Origin: an uncultured Eubacteriales bacterium
Lineage (GTDB): Bacteria; Bacillota; Clostridia; Oscillospirales; Oscillospiraceae
Assembly (NCBI GenBank): GCA_900545515.1
Contig: UQZA01000021.1
Location: 1-41,320 of the forward strand
DNA: 41,320 nt
Reading direction: 5' to 3'
The notes below the pieces were generated by a model. It was given only the letters and a program-made list of their open reading frames with translations. It was not told the origin of the DNA and searched no databases. This document shows, in pieces, positions 1-9,311 of this stretch (the first letter of the stretch is position 1; each line of letters opens with the position of its first letter). The position numbers were made by a program, and so were the translations under genes.

Positions 1-359
1 CCGATGTGAATGAGGAAGCTTACTACTACAGGGCGCTGCTGTGGGCCTCTCAGAATGAGATTGCCAAGGGCATCACCGAGACGAAGTTTGCTCCCAACGG
101 ATCTGTAACCCGGGAGCAGGCTGTGACCTTCCTGTACCGGTATGTAGTGAACTACCTGAGCCAGGAGCCCGCAAGCGGCAGCGACCTGTCCGTTTTCCGG
201 GATGCGGACGAAATCTCCACCTATGCCAAAGAAGCCATGGCCTGGGCCGCAGCTGAGGGCCTTCTGGAGGGCTACGGCGATGGCACAGTCGGTCCCATGA
301 ACCCTGTGACTCGTGCTCAGATGGCTAAGTTCCTGACCGTGCTTTCCCAAGCTTTCTAA
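1..359 (+). CDS. SLH-domain surface protein, C-terminal end (5' truncated by window)
   Basis: The reading frame is open from the first bases (the codon before the first GTG is GAT), so this is the 3' end of a longer gene. The visible ~118 residues contain one SLH repeat with the typical run of an aromatic-rich helix (AYYYRALLWASQ), KGITETKFAPNG and the SREQAV-like helix TREQAVTFLYRY, followed by a second repeat (AMAWAAAEGLLEGYGDGT, then TRAQMAKFL). SLH domains bind pyruvylated secondary cell-wall polymer and anchor exported proteins at the surface; they usually occur as triplets at one end of the protein. The function of the missing N-terminal part cannot be told. A strong terminator follows 30 bases after the stop. 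Confidence 0.9.
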   Translation, partial: DVNEEAYYYRALLWASQNEIAKGITETKFAPNGSVTREQAVTFLYRYVVNYLSQEPASGSDLSVFRDADEISTYAKEAMAWAAAEGLLEGYGDGTVGPMNPVTRAQMAKFLTVLSQAF

Positions 360-388
360 GAGCGTTTTCATCATACTCCTTTCCTAAG

Positions 389-422
389 AAATCCCCCCAT
401 GGGCAAGCTCATGGGGGGATTT
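389..422 (+). terminator. Rho-independent terminator after the SLH gene
   Basis: Perfect inverted repeat with 13-bp arms (389-401 and 410-422) and an 8-base loop. The stem core is CCCCCCATG/CATGGGGGG with A and T flanks. It sits between the SLH gene end and the 3' end of glnA on the other strand, and could stop transcription from both sides. Confidence 0.8.
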
Positions 423-524
423 CGCACCGGTTAGGAAAAAAGCAACATGGACGGAAGAAAAGGGCCGCCCCAAAACAAGGTTTGAGGCGACCCTCTTCAT
501 GAAGCCATGGGCAGCAGTTACCGA

Positions 525-1952
525 TTACAGGTCATAGTACATGGCATACTCCATAGGGTGGGGGACACGGTTCATTTTGCTGATTTCCTTCCGCTTTTTT
601 TCCACCCAAATGTCAAGCAGCCGCTGGGGGAAGACACCGCCCCGGGTCAGATACTCGTGGTCCTGCTCCAGCGCGTCCAGGGCCTCCTCCAGGGACTTGG
701 GCAGACCGCCGATTTTGGCCTTTTCTTCCTCAGGCAGGTCAAACAGGTTGAAGTCGTAGGGACCCCAGCCGTTGGCTTTGGGATCGATTTTGTTTTGGAT
801 TCCATCCAGACCGGCCATCAAAATGGCGGCGAAGGCATAGTAGGGATTGCAGGTGGCGTCGGGGTTCCGCAGCTCAAAGCGCTTATTTTTGGGGGCCTTT
901 GCGTAGGCGGGAATCCGCACCACAGCGCTCCGGTTGGCCATGGCGTAGCCTACGGTGACTGGGGCCTCAAAGCCGGGGACCAGACGCTTGTAGGAGTTGG
1001 TGGAGGGATTGGTGATGGCGCAGAGAGAGGCCGCATGCTTCAGCAAGCCGCCGATGAACCACAGAGCCGTGTCGCTCAGCTGGCCATAGCCGTTTTCGTC
1101 GTAGAAAATGGGCTGACCGTCCCGGAACAGCTGCATGTGTACATGCATGCCACTGCCGGCCTCGTCAGCAATGGGCTTGGGCAGGAAGGTAGCGGTACGG
1201 CCGGCCTCCATGGCGGAGTTTTTGATGATGTACTTGGCAACCATGGTGTTGTCCGCCATTTGGGTCATTTCCCCCAGCTCCACTTCCACCTCTAGCTGGC
1301 CGCAGCCGCCGACTTCGTGGTGGTGATACTTGACCTTAACGCCCCAGTCTTCCATCCGCAGGCAAATTCTGCTACGCAAATCGTTGGTAATGTCCATGGG
1401 CAGACTGGTGTGATAGCCCGCCTTGTGGGCAACCTGATAGCCGTTGTTGCCCTCTTCGCCGGAGGCCCACTCTGCCTGGTGGGTGTCCACGGCAAAGCCC
1501 ATCTCCTGGGGCTTGGTCACGTAGCTTGCACGGTCAAAGACATAGAACTCATACTCAGGGCCCACGATCATCTGGTCCGCAATGCCCAGCTGGCGCATAT
1601 ACTCCGTAGCCCGCTTGGCCACGTTCCGGGGATATTGGTCAAAAGGCCGGTTATTGGGCCGGTCAATGACCATAACGTCACCGATCATGGTGAGGGTGGG
1701 GATTTCCGTAAAAGGGTCCATGGTTGCAGAGTCCAGATCGGGAACAAAGACCATGTCGCTGTTCTCCACCGGCGCGTAGCCGTAGTTGGAGCCGTCAAAA
1801 CCGATGCCATAGACAATGGTGTCCTCATTGAGGCGGTCAACGGGGATGCTCAAATGACGCCACCGCCCGTCGATGTCGGTCATTTTGAAATCCACAATCT
1901 TGACGTCCTTCTCCCGGCACAGAGCGAGGACGTCCTGCAGAGTTCTTGCCAT
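525..1952 (-). CDS. glnA: Glutamine synthetase, type I
   Basis: Makes glutamine from glutamate, ammonia and ATP. The 475-residue product has the GSI beta-grasp start, the GPEYEFYVFD metal-site strand, the GQLEVEVELG strand, the ATP-site signature KPIADEAGSGMHVHMQ, the NSYKRLVPGFEAPV loop and the FELRNPDATCNPYYAFAA C-terminal catalytic helix. ATG at 1952 is chosen over an upstream in-frame ATG (2006) because AGGAGG lies 8 bases before it. The tyrosine adenylylation motif of the GSI-beta class is not visible (the region reads GPYDFNLFDLP), so regulation by adenylylation is unlikely. It is monocistronic, transcribed away from an amino-acid-binding lipoprotein gene. No GlnR-type regulator gene is nearby. 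Confidence 0.96.
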   Translation of the reverse strand: MARTLQDVLALCREKDVKIVDFKMTDIDGRWRHLSIPVDRLNEDTIVYGIGFDGSNYGYAPVENSDMVFVPDLDSATMDPFTEIPTLTMIGDVMVIDRPNNRPFDQYPRNVAKRATEYMRQLGIADQMIVGPEYEFYVFDRASYVTKPQEMGFAVDTHQAEWASGEEGNNGYQVAHKAGYHTSLPMDITNDLRSRICLRMEDWGVKVKYHHHEVGGCGQLEVEVELGEMTQMADNTMVAKYIIKNSAMEAGRTATFLPKPIADEAGSGMHVHMQLFRDGQPIFYDENGYGQLSDTALWFIGGLLKHAASLCAITNPSTNSYKRLVPGFEAPVTVGYAMANRSAVVRIPAYAKAPKNKRFELRNPDATCNPYYAFAAILMAGLDGIQNKIDPKANGWGPYDFNLFDLPEEEKAKIGGLPKSLEEALDALEQDHEYLTRGGVFPQRLLDIWVEKKRKEISKMNRVPHPMEYAMYYDL

Positions 1953-2004
1953 AGTGAAAATCCTCCTAAAAGTAGTGGTAAGGGAATCTTTGGTGCACAT
2001 TGCC

Positions 2005-2013
2005 ATTATATCA
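2005..2013 (-). promoter_or_regulatory. Candidate glnA promoter (extended -10)
   Basis: Read on the minus strand, TGATATAAT (TGN extension plus perfect TATAAT) lies about 50 bases upstream of the glnA start. No good -35 is found at 16-18 bases, consistent with an extended -10 promoter or an activator-dependent one. Confidence 0.55.
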
Positions 2014-2115
2014 CACTTGTCAATAGCTTGGATTGTGAGATTTGCTGAAAAACGGCAGGAGATAGGCAGCCAGGCTTTGCGAAGCTTTGTTTTTTCGCAT
2101 TTTTTTTGCGGACCC

Positions 2116-2144
2116 GTGACAGAAGAGGTCAGATGTGGTAAAAT
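2116..2144 (+). promoter_or_regulatory. Sigma-A type promoter for the solute-binding lipoprotein
   Basis: GTGACA (2116-2121), 17-base spacer, TAAAAT (2139-2144), about 85 bases before the start codon at 2230. Confidence 0.6.
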
Positions 2145-2229
2145 ACCCAGGAGAATGGCCCTGCTCTGTCGTCCAGTAGACCCAGGGCAGGGAACCCATG
2201 GAAGTTCATCTTTGAGATAGGAGAGTCAT

Positions 2230-3027
2230 ATGCTTATGAAACGATTGGCTTGCTTATTACTTGTCCTGGCGATGACCTGTCTGGCGGCTGGTTGCCGCTG
2301 GCAAAAGCAGGCAGAGCGGCAGGATTGGAAAGAGATTGAAGAGAAGGGCGTTCTGAGAATCGGCGTAACGGAATGCGCACCATTCAGCCAGAAGGGGGCA
2401 GACGGCAGCTGGTCCGGCTTTGACATGGATCTGGCCCGCAGTGTGTGCCGGCAGCTGGGGCTGGAGCCGGAATTTGTGGAGCTGGATTGGTCCGGCAGGG
2501 TGGAGGCCCTGAATCAGGGCGAAGTGGACTGCCTCTGGAGCGGCATCACAGCCCGTTCGGATCTTTTAGAGACCCTGGATTTTACCCAGACTTATTTGGC
2601 CAGCCGCCCGGCATTGGTGATCCGGTGGGATGAAGTGGAGCAGTATCAAACTGCTGAGCAGCTGAAAGGAAAGACCGTGGCGGTGGAGGCCGGCTCTGCC
2701 GGCCAGAGCGCTGCGCTGGCATGCCTGCCGGACGTGTCAGTGGCTTCTGTGGGCAGCCAGAAGGCAGCTCTGGAGGAAGTCCAAAAGGGGCTTGCCCAGG
2801 GCGCTGTGGTGGATCATCTGGTGGCACAGGCCGCCGTAGAGGCCCATCGGGAGCTGACGGTGCAGACGCGGGTAGAACTGGGGACGGAGGAGCTGGCTGT
2901 GGCGTTGCCCCACGACAGCGACCTGACCGGCCGGCTGAACCGGGCCCTTTCGGCGCTGCAGGAGGACGGTACCTTGGATACACTGGCGGAGCAGTACGGG
3001 CTCACCGGTGGATTGATTTCCGGCTGA
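2230..3027 (+). CDS. Amino-acid ABC transporter substrate-binding lipoprotein (SBP family 3)
   Basis: A secreted 265-residue protein with a lipoprotein signal ending LAAGC (Cys22 lipidated). The mature part is a family 3 periplasmic-binding-protein fold: GVLRIGVTECAPF at the start of lobe 1, GFDMDLARSVCRQLG, the DCLWSGITARSD strand, the FTQTYL motif, then LKGKTVAVEAGSAGQ opening lobe 2. These motifs are typical of polar amino acid binders. It is an orphan: no permease or ATPase gene is adjacent, so it must share a transporter encoded elsewhere or act as a sensor. Divergence from glnA suggests a nitrogen/amino acid role, which is inference. Ribosome site GATAGGAG precedes ATG 2230; ATG 2236 is an alternative. 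Confidence 0.88.
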   Translation: MLMKRLACLLLVLAMTCLAAGCRWQKQAERQDWKEIEEKGVLRIGVTECAPFSQKGADGSWSGFDMDLARSVCRQLGLEPEFVELDWSGRVEALNQGEVDCLWSGITARSDLLETLDFTQTYLASRPALVIRWDEVEQYQTAEQLKGKTVAVEAGSAGQSAALACLPDVSVASVGSQKAALEEVQKGLAQGAVVDHLVAQAAVEAHRELTVQTRVELGTEELAVALPHDSDLTGRLNRALSALQEDGTLDTLAEQYGLTGGLISG

Positions 3028-3091
3028 GCCGGGGTTTTCCGTGGCACTCAAACATATACTTGTAAACTGAGCTGGCGTGAGGGGGATGCTT

Positions 3092-5140
3092 ATGAGAAGA
3101 ACAGGAAAGTTTGCCGAGGCGAGAAAATCAAGCCGGGGTTCTGAGAAGTTCCAGGGCCGCCCCTGGGGATTGCTTCTGTTTCTTTGGCTGACGTTGGTCT
3201 ATTCGGAATGGCTGGTGCGGGCTGTCACCATTTCCGCTGCTTTTTGGCGGAGTGGGCTGGTGCTCAGTGTGCTGTTTGCCATTCCGCTGGCGCTGACGGT
3301 TTTTTTACTGGCGGTGCAGCTCCGGGCCAGGTGGAGTCGGCTCTTGGTTTTGATGTTTCTAATTATCACCTATTTGCTGTACGCTTCACAGCTGGTTTAT
3401 TACAAAATTTTCTTCCAATTCTATTCTGCGACTTCTATGGGAAACGCGGGCCAGGTGGTTCAGTTTTGGAAGGTTGCCCTGTCTGCCATTGGGAAAAACC
3501 TGTTTCTCCTTCTGCTCCTGGCAGTGCCGCTGGTGCTTGCGGCAGTGTATGGCAGGCGCATTTGGAGCTTCCCAGGCAAGGTCAGCTGGAAGGTCTCTGT
3601 CTTCCTGGGGGGACTGGCAGTGCTGTTTTATTTCGCTGTGACCTGGCTGCTTCCCCTTTGGGGCACCGACGGGGAGTCTCCCTACGGGATGTTTCACAAT
3701 GTGAACGGAGTCAAAGAATCTGCGGCCCAGCTGGGGCTTGGGACGGCGTTCGCCCGGGATGTGAAATGGACGGTGACAGGAGGGGGAGGCTCCGGCTCTC
3801 TGGTTTTGCCGGAGTCTACAGAGCCTGCCCCCACAGAGGAGAAACCAGACCCAACGACGGACCAGGAATCTCAGGAGACGGAGGAACCGCCTCTGGACAC
3901 CAGTCCCAATGTGCTGGAAATCGACTTTGACCGGTTGCTGGCAGAAGAGGAGGACGAGGAGCTCCGGCAGATGCACACCTATTTTAAAAACCTCCAGCCC
4001 ACGAGGAAAAACGAAAAGACTGGCATGTTTGCAGGCTGCAATCTGATCCTCATTACGGCAGAGGGCTTTTCTCACCTGGCCATTGACCCGGCGCGGACGC
4101 CGACTCTATACAAGCTCCAGACTGAGGGCTTCTATTTTACCAATTTCTATACGCCCATCTGGAGCGTCTCCACCTCCGATGGCGAGTACGTGGCGGTGAC
4201 TGGTACCATTCCCAAATCCGGAGTCTGGAGCTTTTACCGCTCCTCAGAGAACGATATGCCCCTCACCATGTGCGCCCAGCTGAAGGCTTTGGGCTACAGC
4301 GCCTACGCCTATCACAACCATGACTATGGCTATTACGACCGGGACCTCTCTCATCCCAATTTGGGGTATGTGTACAAGGCGGTGGGAAACGGCCTGGAGA
4401 TTACAGAGTCCTGGCCGGAATCGGATTTGGAAATGATAGATGTGACCACAGGGGAGTATATGAATGAGGAGCCCTTCCACGCCTACTATATGACGGTTTC
4501 CGGCCATCTGGAATACAACTTCCAGGGCAATGCCATGGCTGCCAAGAACCAGGCTTTGGTGGAGGACGCCCCATACAGTGAGCATGTCCGCGCTTATTTG
4601 GCATGCCAGATTGAGCTGGACCGGGCGCTGGAGCTTTTGCTGGAGCGGCTGGAGGAGGCCGGTGTGGCGGACAACACCGTCATTGCCCTCACGGCGGACC
4701 ACTACCCCTATGGCCTCACGCCGGAGGAGCAAAGCGAGCTGGCCGGACACACGCTGGAGGAAAACTTTGAGCTGTACCGCAACGCCTGCATTCTATATAA
4801 AAAAGGCATGACGCCGGAGCGGGTGGAGCGTCCCTGCTCTTCCCTGGATCTCCTGCCCACCCTGTGTAATCTCTTCGGGCTGGACTTTGACTCCCGGCTA
4901 TACATGGGGCAGGATGTGTTTTCCCAGGCGGAGCCCCTGGTGATCTTCTCCAACCGCAGCTGGCTCACAGACCGGGCCTCTTACAATTCTCAGACCGGCG
5001 AGGTGAAAAGCCTCACCGGCGGGGAAATTTCAGAGGACTATGCGCAGTCTATCAAGGATATGGTCAATAATAAATTTACCATTTCTGCGTGGATTCTGGA
5101 CCGGGATTATTGGCGTGTATTGTTCCATCCAGAGTCCTGA
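3092..5140 (+). CDS. LTA-synthase-like sulfatase-fold phosphoglycerol transferase
   Basis: A 682-residue membrane enzyme of the LtaS/alkaline-phosphatase superfamily, which transfers glycerol-phosphate from phosphatidylglycerol to an extracellular polymer or glycolipid. Five hydrophobic segments fill the first ~205 residues, then a Thr/Glu/Pro-rich linker, then the extracellular sulfatase domain. Visible catalytic residues: Glu in LILITAEGFSHL (~327), the nucleophile Thr in SVSTSDGEY (~361), the HNHDYGYY loop and the Asp-His pair in LTADHYPYG (~536). Start: GTG 3077 and ATG 3086 are also in frame, but GAGGGGG ends 6 bases before ATG 3092. Length and topology fit LtaS, although teichoic-acid chemistry in this lineage is not established here; the acceptor is unknown. 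Confidence 0.85.
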   Translation: MRRTGKFAEARKSSRGSEKFQGRPWGLLLFLWLTLVYSEWLVRAVTISAAFWRSGLVLSVLFAIPLALTVFLLAVQLRARWSRLLVLMFLIITYLLYASQLVYYKIFFQFYSATSMGNAGQVVQFWKVALSAIGKNLFLLLLLAVPLVLAAVYGRRIWSFPGKVSWKVSVFLGGLAVLFYFAVTWLLPLWGTDGESPYGMFHNVNGVKESAAQLGLGTAFARDVKWTVTGGGGSGSLVLPESTEPAPTEEKPDPTTDQESQETEEPPLDTSPNVLEIDFDRLLAEEEDEELRQMHTYFKNLQPTRKNEKTGMFAGCNLILITAEGFSHLAIDPARTPTLYKLQTEGFYFTNFYTPIWSVSTSDGEYVAVTGTIPKSGVWSFYRSSENDMPLTMCAQLKALGYSAYAYHNHDYGYYDRDLSHPNLGYVYKAVGNGLEITESWPESDLEMIDVTTGEYMNEEPFHAYYMTVSGHLEYNFQGNAMAAKNQALVEDAPYSEHVRAYLACQIELDRALELLLERLEEAGVADNTVIALTADHYPYGLTPEEQSELAGHTLEENFELYRNACILYKKGMTPERVERPCSSLDLLPTLCNLFGLDFDSRLYMGQDVFSQAEPLVIFSNRSWLTDRASYNSQTGEVKSLTGGEISEDYAQSIKDMVNNKFTISAWILDRDYWRVLFHPES

Positions 5141-5171
5141 GAGACAGGCCGGGAGAAAACCGCATGCATGA

Positions 5172-5606
5172 AATATGTGCACCACCGCCCGCCGGGTCCA
5201 GATGCTGGAGGCCTGCCGGGAGGCTGGGATACCCACAATGGTTTGGCTGAGCCCTATTTTACCCTTTCTTAACGACACAGAAGAAAATCTCATGGGCCTG
5301 CTTCGGTACTGCGCCCGGGCGAGGGTGAGGCGAATCATTTGCTTCGGCATGGGCCTCACTCTGCGGGAGGGAAACCGGGAGTATGTTTTCAGCCAATTGG
5401 ACCGGCATTTCCCCGGCCTTTCGGACCGCTACCGGCGCTGCTATGGAAGTGCCTACGAGGTAGTCAGCCCCAGGGGAAGGGCGCTGATGAGCCTGATGGA
5501 GGAGTTTTGCTGGGAACAGGGGATTTGCATGGATTTACAGGAAAACTTTCATTTTTTGCGGGAATTTCCAAATAAATTGGAAGAAAGACAAATGAAGCTT
5601 TGGTAG
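5172..5606 (+). pseudogene. Radical SAM protein remnant (C-terminal part only)
   Basis: The ~144 residues match the C-terminal half of the radical SAM family of small SPL-like proteins: EAGIPTMVWLSPILPFLND, then IICFGMGLTLREGNREY, then a HFPGLSDRYRRCYGSAYE tail. The usual family motif NVCTT appears as NMCTT at 5172-5186 and is preceded directly by a TGA in frame, so homology stops abruptly. The radical SAM core with the CxxxCxxC cluster motif is absent. No convincing ribosome site precedes the first ATG (5175). The remainder is uninterrupted, so the truncation may be recent. The stretch sits 31 bases after the phosphoglycerol transferase and 31 bases before the exporter genes. Confidence 0.75.
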
Positions 5607-5637
5607 GCCGAGGCCACCGGGATGGGAGGAAATGTGT

Positions 5638-7371
5638 GTGAAGGGACTGCTGATTTACCTAAAGCAGTATCGAAAAGAGTGCGTCTTAGGTCCCCTGTTT
5701 AAGCTGCTGGAGGCGCTGTTTGAGCTTTTTGTGCCGCTGGTCATGACGTCCATCATCGACGTTGGGATTGCCACCGGAAGCCGCCGGTATATTTTGGAGC
5801 GGTGTGGCCTTTTGGTGCTCTTGGCAGTTGTGGGGCTGGTCTGCTCGATCACGGCCCAATATTTTGCGGCAAGGGCAGCCACCGGATTTTCCGCTCGGCT
5901 TCGGAGCGCCTTATTTGCCCATCTTCAGGGGCTGTCCTACCGGGAAATAGATACCCTGGGCTCTGCGACCATGATCACTCGCATGACCAGCGATGTAAAC
6001 CAGCTGCAAAACGGGGTAAACCTGGCCCTGCGCCTGCTGCTTCGGTCCCCCTTTGTGGTGTTTGGCGCCATGGTTATGGCCTTTACCATTGACGTCCCTG
6101 GGGCAACGGTGTTTGTCGTGGCGATTCCGGTATTGCTGGCGGTGGTTTTTGCCATCATTCTGGTGACGATTCCCATGTACCGGAAGGTGCAGAACCGGCT
6201 GGATGGCGTGACGGCGGCCACCCGGGAGAATCTCACCGGTGTGCGGGTTCTGCGGGCGTTTCGGAAGGAGCAGGAGGAAATTGCAGAGTTTTCCCGGCGA
6301 AACCGGCTGCTGAACCAGCTCCAGCTCCGGGTAGGTCGGATTTCCAATCTGCTGAATCCGGTGACCTATGTGATCCTGAACCTGGCTGTGGTGGCCCTCC
6401 TGCGCACTGGCGCGCTCCGGGTGAACTCCGGAGCGCTCACCCAGGGGCAAGTGGTGGCTCTGTATAACTACATGTCTCAAATTCTGGTGGAGCTCATTAA
6501 ATTTGCCAATCTCATCATTACCATGACCAAGGCGGTGGCCTGCGGGAACCGGATTCAAAGCGTCTTTGCCATGCAATCCAGCCAGACTTCCGGCAGCCGT
6601 CACCCGGAGGAGACGCTGCGGGGACAGGTGGAGTTCCGCAATGCCGGAATCACCTACGGCGTGGCAGGTGCGGAGGCCCTTTCCAGCGTGAGCTTTCTGG
6701 CCCGTCCCGGTCAGACAGTGGGGATCATCGGCGGAACCGGCTCCGGCAAATCCACTCTGGTGAATCTGATCCCCCGGTTTTATGACGCCACCCAGGGCCA
6801 GGTTCTGGTGGATGGGGTGGATGTGCGGGAGTTGAACCTGGAGGAGCTTCGCAGGCGGATTGCCGTGGTTCCCCAGAAGGCGGTGCTGTTCCGGGGGACC
6901 ATCCGTTCCAATCTCCTCTGGGGCCGGGAGGACGCCACGGAGGAGGAGCTTCAGGCGGCCCTCACCGTGGCCCAGGCCATGGAGATTGTCCAGGGGAAGG
7001 ACCAGGGGCTGGATGCGGAGGTCCAGCAGGGGGGAGGAAATCTCTCCGGCGGCCAGCGCCAGCGCCTGACCATTGCCCGAGCCCTGATCCGGCAGCCGGA
7101 GATTCTGATTCTGGACGACAGCGCCTCAGCCCTGGACTATGCCACGGATGCCAGGCTCCGGGCCGCCATAGGCGCTCTGCCCAATCCCCCTACCACCTTT
7201 GTGGTTTCGCAGCGGGCGGCGTCCATTCGCCATGCCGACTGGATTCTGGTACTGGATGATGGCCGGGTGGTGGGCCAGGGGACTCACGAAACGCTCCTGG
7301 AGCAGTGCCCTGTGTATCAGGAAATTTACCATTCTCAGTTCCGGAAGGAGGCGCACAGCCATGTCTCGTGA
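5638..7371 (+). CDS. Heterodimeric ABC exporter, degenerate-site subunit
   Basis: Type IV (MsbA/BmrC-like) exporter half-transporter, 577 residues: six-helix membrane domain (~1-310) and nucleotide-binding domain. Walker A GGTGSGKST (~364-372), signature LSGGQ (~468), Walker B ILILDDSASALD. The catalytic Glu after Walker B is Asp, and the switch His is Gln (FVVSQR), the usual marks of the non-hydrolysing site in heterodimeric exporters. I prefer GTG 5638 as start: GGAGG at 5625-5629 is 8 bases before it, whereas ATG 5632 is only 2 bases away. The product overlaps the next gene by 11 bases, showing translational coupling with its partner. The substrate (drug, lipid or peptide) is not identifiable. 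Confidence 0.92.
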   Translation: MKGLLIYLKQYRKECVLGPLFKLLEALFELFVPLVMTSIIDVGIATGSRRYILERCGLLVLLAVVGLVCSITAQYFAARAATGFSARLRSALFAHLQGLSYREIDTLGSATMITRMTSDVNQLQNGVNLALRLLLRSPFVVFGAMVMAFTIDVPGATVFVVAIPVLLAVVFAIILVTIPMYRKVQNRLDGVTAATRENLTGVRVLRAFRKEQEEIAEFSRRNRLLNQLQLRVGRISNLLNPVTYVILNLAVVALLRTGALRVNSGALTQGQVVALYNYMSQILVELIKFANLIITMTKAVACGNRIQSVFAMQSSQTSGSRHPEETLRGQVEFRNAGITYGVAGAEALSSVSFLARPGQTVGIIGGTGSGKSTLVNLIPRFYDATQGQVLVDGVDVRELNLEELRRRIAVVPQKAVLFRGTIRSNLLWGREDATEEELQAALTVAQAMEIVQGKDQGLDAEVQQGGGNLSGGQRQRLTIARALIRQPEILILDDSASALDYATDARLRAAIGALPNPPTTFVVSQRAASIRHADWILVLDDGRVVGQGTHETLLEQCPVYQEIYHSQFRKEAHSHVS

Positions 7372-9106
7372 CAAAAAGCAGGGGGCGATCCTCAGAAAGG
7401 TGCTGCGCCGGATTGCGCCCCACTGGATGCTCCTGGCCGGGACCCTTCTTCTGGCCCTGGCCTGTGTGGCCTGCCAGCTCTATGTGCCCATTTTGGTGGG
7501 CCGGGGCGTGGACTGCATTCTGGGCCCGGGGCAGGTGGATTTTGAGACTCTGGGCGCCATTCTCCTGTGGATTGGACTGACCGCCGCTGCCGGCGCCCTG
7601 GCCCAGTGGTGCATGGGAGAGCTGAACAACCGCATTACCTTTCAGGTGGTTCGGGACCTGCGGGAGGAGGCCTTCCGGCACATCCAGGAGCTGCCCCTCC
7701 GCTACCTGGACCGGCATCCCCACGGGGAGACGGTGAGCCGGATCGTTGCAGACGTGGATCAGTTTGCCGACGGGCTGCTTATGGGCTTTACCCAGCTGTT
7801 TACCGGCCTCATGACCATTGGCGGGACGCTGCTGTTTATGCTGCTCATTCACTGGAAAATTGCGCTGGTGGTCATTTTCATTACGCCGGTGTCCCTGTTT
7901 GTGGCCCAATTTGTGGCGAAGCGGACTTACTCCATGTTCCGCCTCCAGTCCCAGATCCGGGGCCGTCAGACGGCCCTCATCGACGAGACCATCGGGGAGC
8001 TGAAGGTTGTGCAGGCCTTTGGCCACCAAAGTCAAAGTCAGGCGGAGTTTGACCAGGTCAATGAGGAGCTGCGTAAGTGCTCCCTCCGGGCCATTTTCTT
8101 CTCCTCCATCACCAATCCCTGCACCCGGTTTGTGAATGCCTTGGTCTATGCCGGCGTTGGCCTTACAGGCGCCCTGGCCGCTGTGTCAGGGGGGATTACG
8201 GTGGGGGGACTCACCACCTTTCTGAGCTACGCCAATCAGTACACCAAGCCATTTAATGAGATCAGCGGCGTCATCACGGAGCTGCAAAATGCCCTGGCCT
8301 GTGCGGGACGTATCTTTGAACTGCTGGAGGAGCCGGCCCAAGCCCCGGACTCCGCGCCGGGGCAGCTGGCGGCGGTGAAAGGCCAGGTGGAGCTGGACCA
8401 TGTCTTCTTTTCCTATACACCGGACCGCCCCCTCATCCAGGACTTCAGCCTCCGGGTGCGGCCGGGGCAGCGGGTTGCCATTGTGGGCCCCACAGGATGC
8501 GGCAAGACCACCATGATCAACCTTCTGATGCGGTTTTATGAGGTGGACCGGGGGAGCATCTCGGTAGATGGCGTCCAAACCCGGAGCCTGGCCCGGCAGG
8601 AGCTGCGGCAATGCTTCGGGATGGTCCTCCAGGACACATGGCTGAAGGCAGGAACCATCCGGGAGAACATTGCCATGGGCCGCCCGGAGGCAACCTTGGA
8701 GGAGATTCAGGCAGCTGCCAGGGCTGCCCATGCCCACGGCTTCATCCGCCGCCTGCCCGAGGGGTATGACACCGTCATTGGCGAAGCCGGAGGATCCCTG
8801 TCCCAGGGGCAGAAGCAGCTGCTGTGCATCGCCCGGGTGATGCTGTGCCTGCCGCCAATGCTCATTCTGGACGAGGCCACCTCTTCCATCGACACCCGGA
8901 CAGAGCAGAAAATCCAGCAGGCCTTTGCAGCCCTCATGGAGGGACGTACCAGCTTCATTGTAGCCCATCGCCTGTCCACCATTCAGGAGGCGGATTTGAT
9001 CCTGGTGATGCGGGACGGCGCCATTGTGGAGCAGGGAACCCACGCCTCCCTTTTGGCCCAGGGTGGGTTCTATGCGGAGCTGTACGAAAGTCAGTTCGCC
9101 CATTAG
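7361..9106 (+). CDS. Heterodimeric ABC exporter, catalytic subunit
   Basis: Partner half-transporter, 581 residues. Membrane domain then nucleotide-binding domain with Walker A GPTGCGKTT (~375), signature LSQGQ (~480), Walker B LILDEATSSID with the catalytic Glu (~504) and switch His in FIVAHRLSTI (~536). Its signature deviates (LSQGQ instead of LSGGQ), and this signature faces the degenerate site of the partner, so the two polypeptides together form one intact and one crippled ATP site as in TM287/288 or BmrCD. The ATG at 7361 is preceded by GGAAGGAGG and overlaps the stop of the upstream gene. An upstream in-frame ATG inside the preceding gene is unlikely to be used. Confidence 0.93.
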   Translation: MSRDKKQGAILRKVLRRIAPHWMLLAGTLLLALACVACQLYVPILVGRGVDCILGPGQVDFETLGAILLWIGLTAAAGALAQWCMGELNNRITFQVVRDLREEAFRHIQELPLRYLDRHPHGETVSRIVADVDQFADGLLMGFTQLFTGLMTIGGTLLFMLLIHWKIALVVIFITPVSLFVAQFVAKRTYSMFRLQSQIRGRQTALIDETIGELKVVQAFGHQSQSQAEFDQVNEELRKCSLRAIFFSSITNPCTRFVNALVYAGVGLTGALAAVSGGITVGGLTTFLSYANQYTKPFNEISGVITELQNALACAGRIFELLEEPAQAPDSAPGQLAAVKGQVELDHVFFSYTPDRPLIQDFSLRVRPGQRVAIVGPTGCGKTTMINLLMRFYEVDRGSISVDGVQTRSLARQELRQCFGMVLQDTWLKAGTIRENIAMGRPEATLEEIQAAARAAHAHGFIRRLPEGYDTVIGEAGGSLSQGQKQLLCIARVMLCLPPMLILDEATSSIDTRTEQKIQQAFAALMEGRTSFIVAHRLSTIQEADLILVMRDGAIVEQGTHASLLAQGGFYAELYESQFAH

Positions 9107-9256
9107 AACCGGCCTGGAAGAAGCTTCCGGATAAAAGCGGGGGGCTCCAGGAGCCATTTGCGGGGCTGCAGAAGGCAGCAGAGAGGGTGTTTACAAAATT
9201 GTCGAAAGATTACAAAAAGGTGTCATCTTCTTTAGAATTTTTAGGAATTACATACC

Positions 9257-9285
9257 TTGAAACTTGGCGGCAGTTCGCATATAAT
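9257..9285 (+). promoter_or_regulatory. Strong sigma-A promoter in the gap before the MBOAT gene
   Basis: TTGAAA (9257-9262), 17-base spacer, perfect TATAAT (9280-9285). Start point predicted near 9292, only ~20 bases before a strong terminator. The 324-base gap 9107-9430 holds this promoter and terminator and no gene that I can see. Confidence 0.75.
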
Positions 9286-9311
9286 CATTTATGTTGACCG
9301 GGCCAAGCAGG

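Noticed and set aside
2005..2025. TTGACA close to TATAAT upstream of glnA on the minus strand
   Set aside because: Only 7 bases separate the hexamers, so they cannot be one promoter; only the extended -10 was kept.
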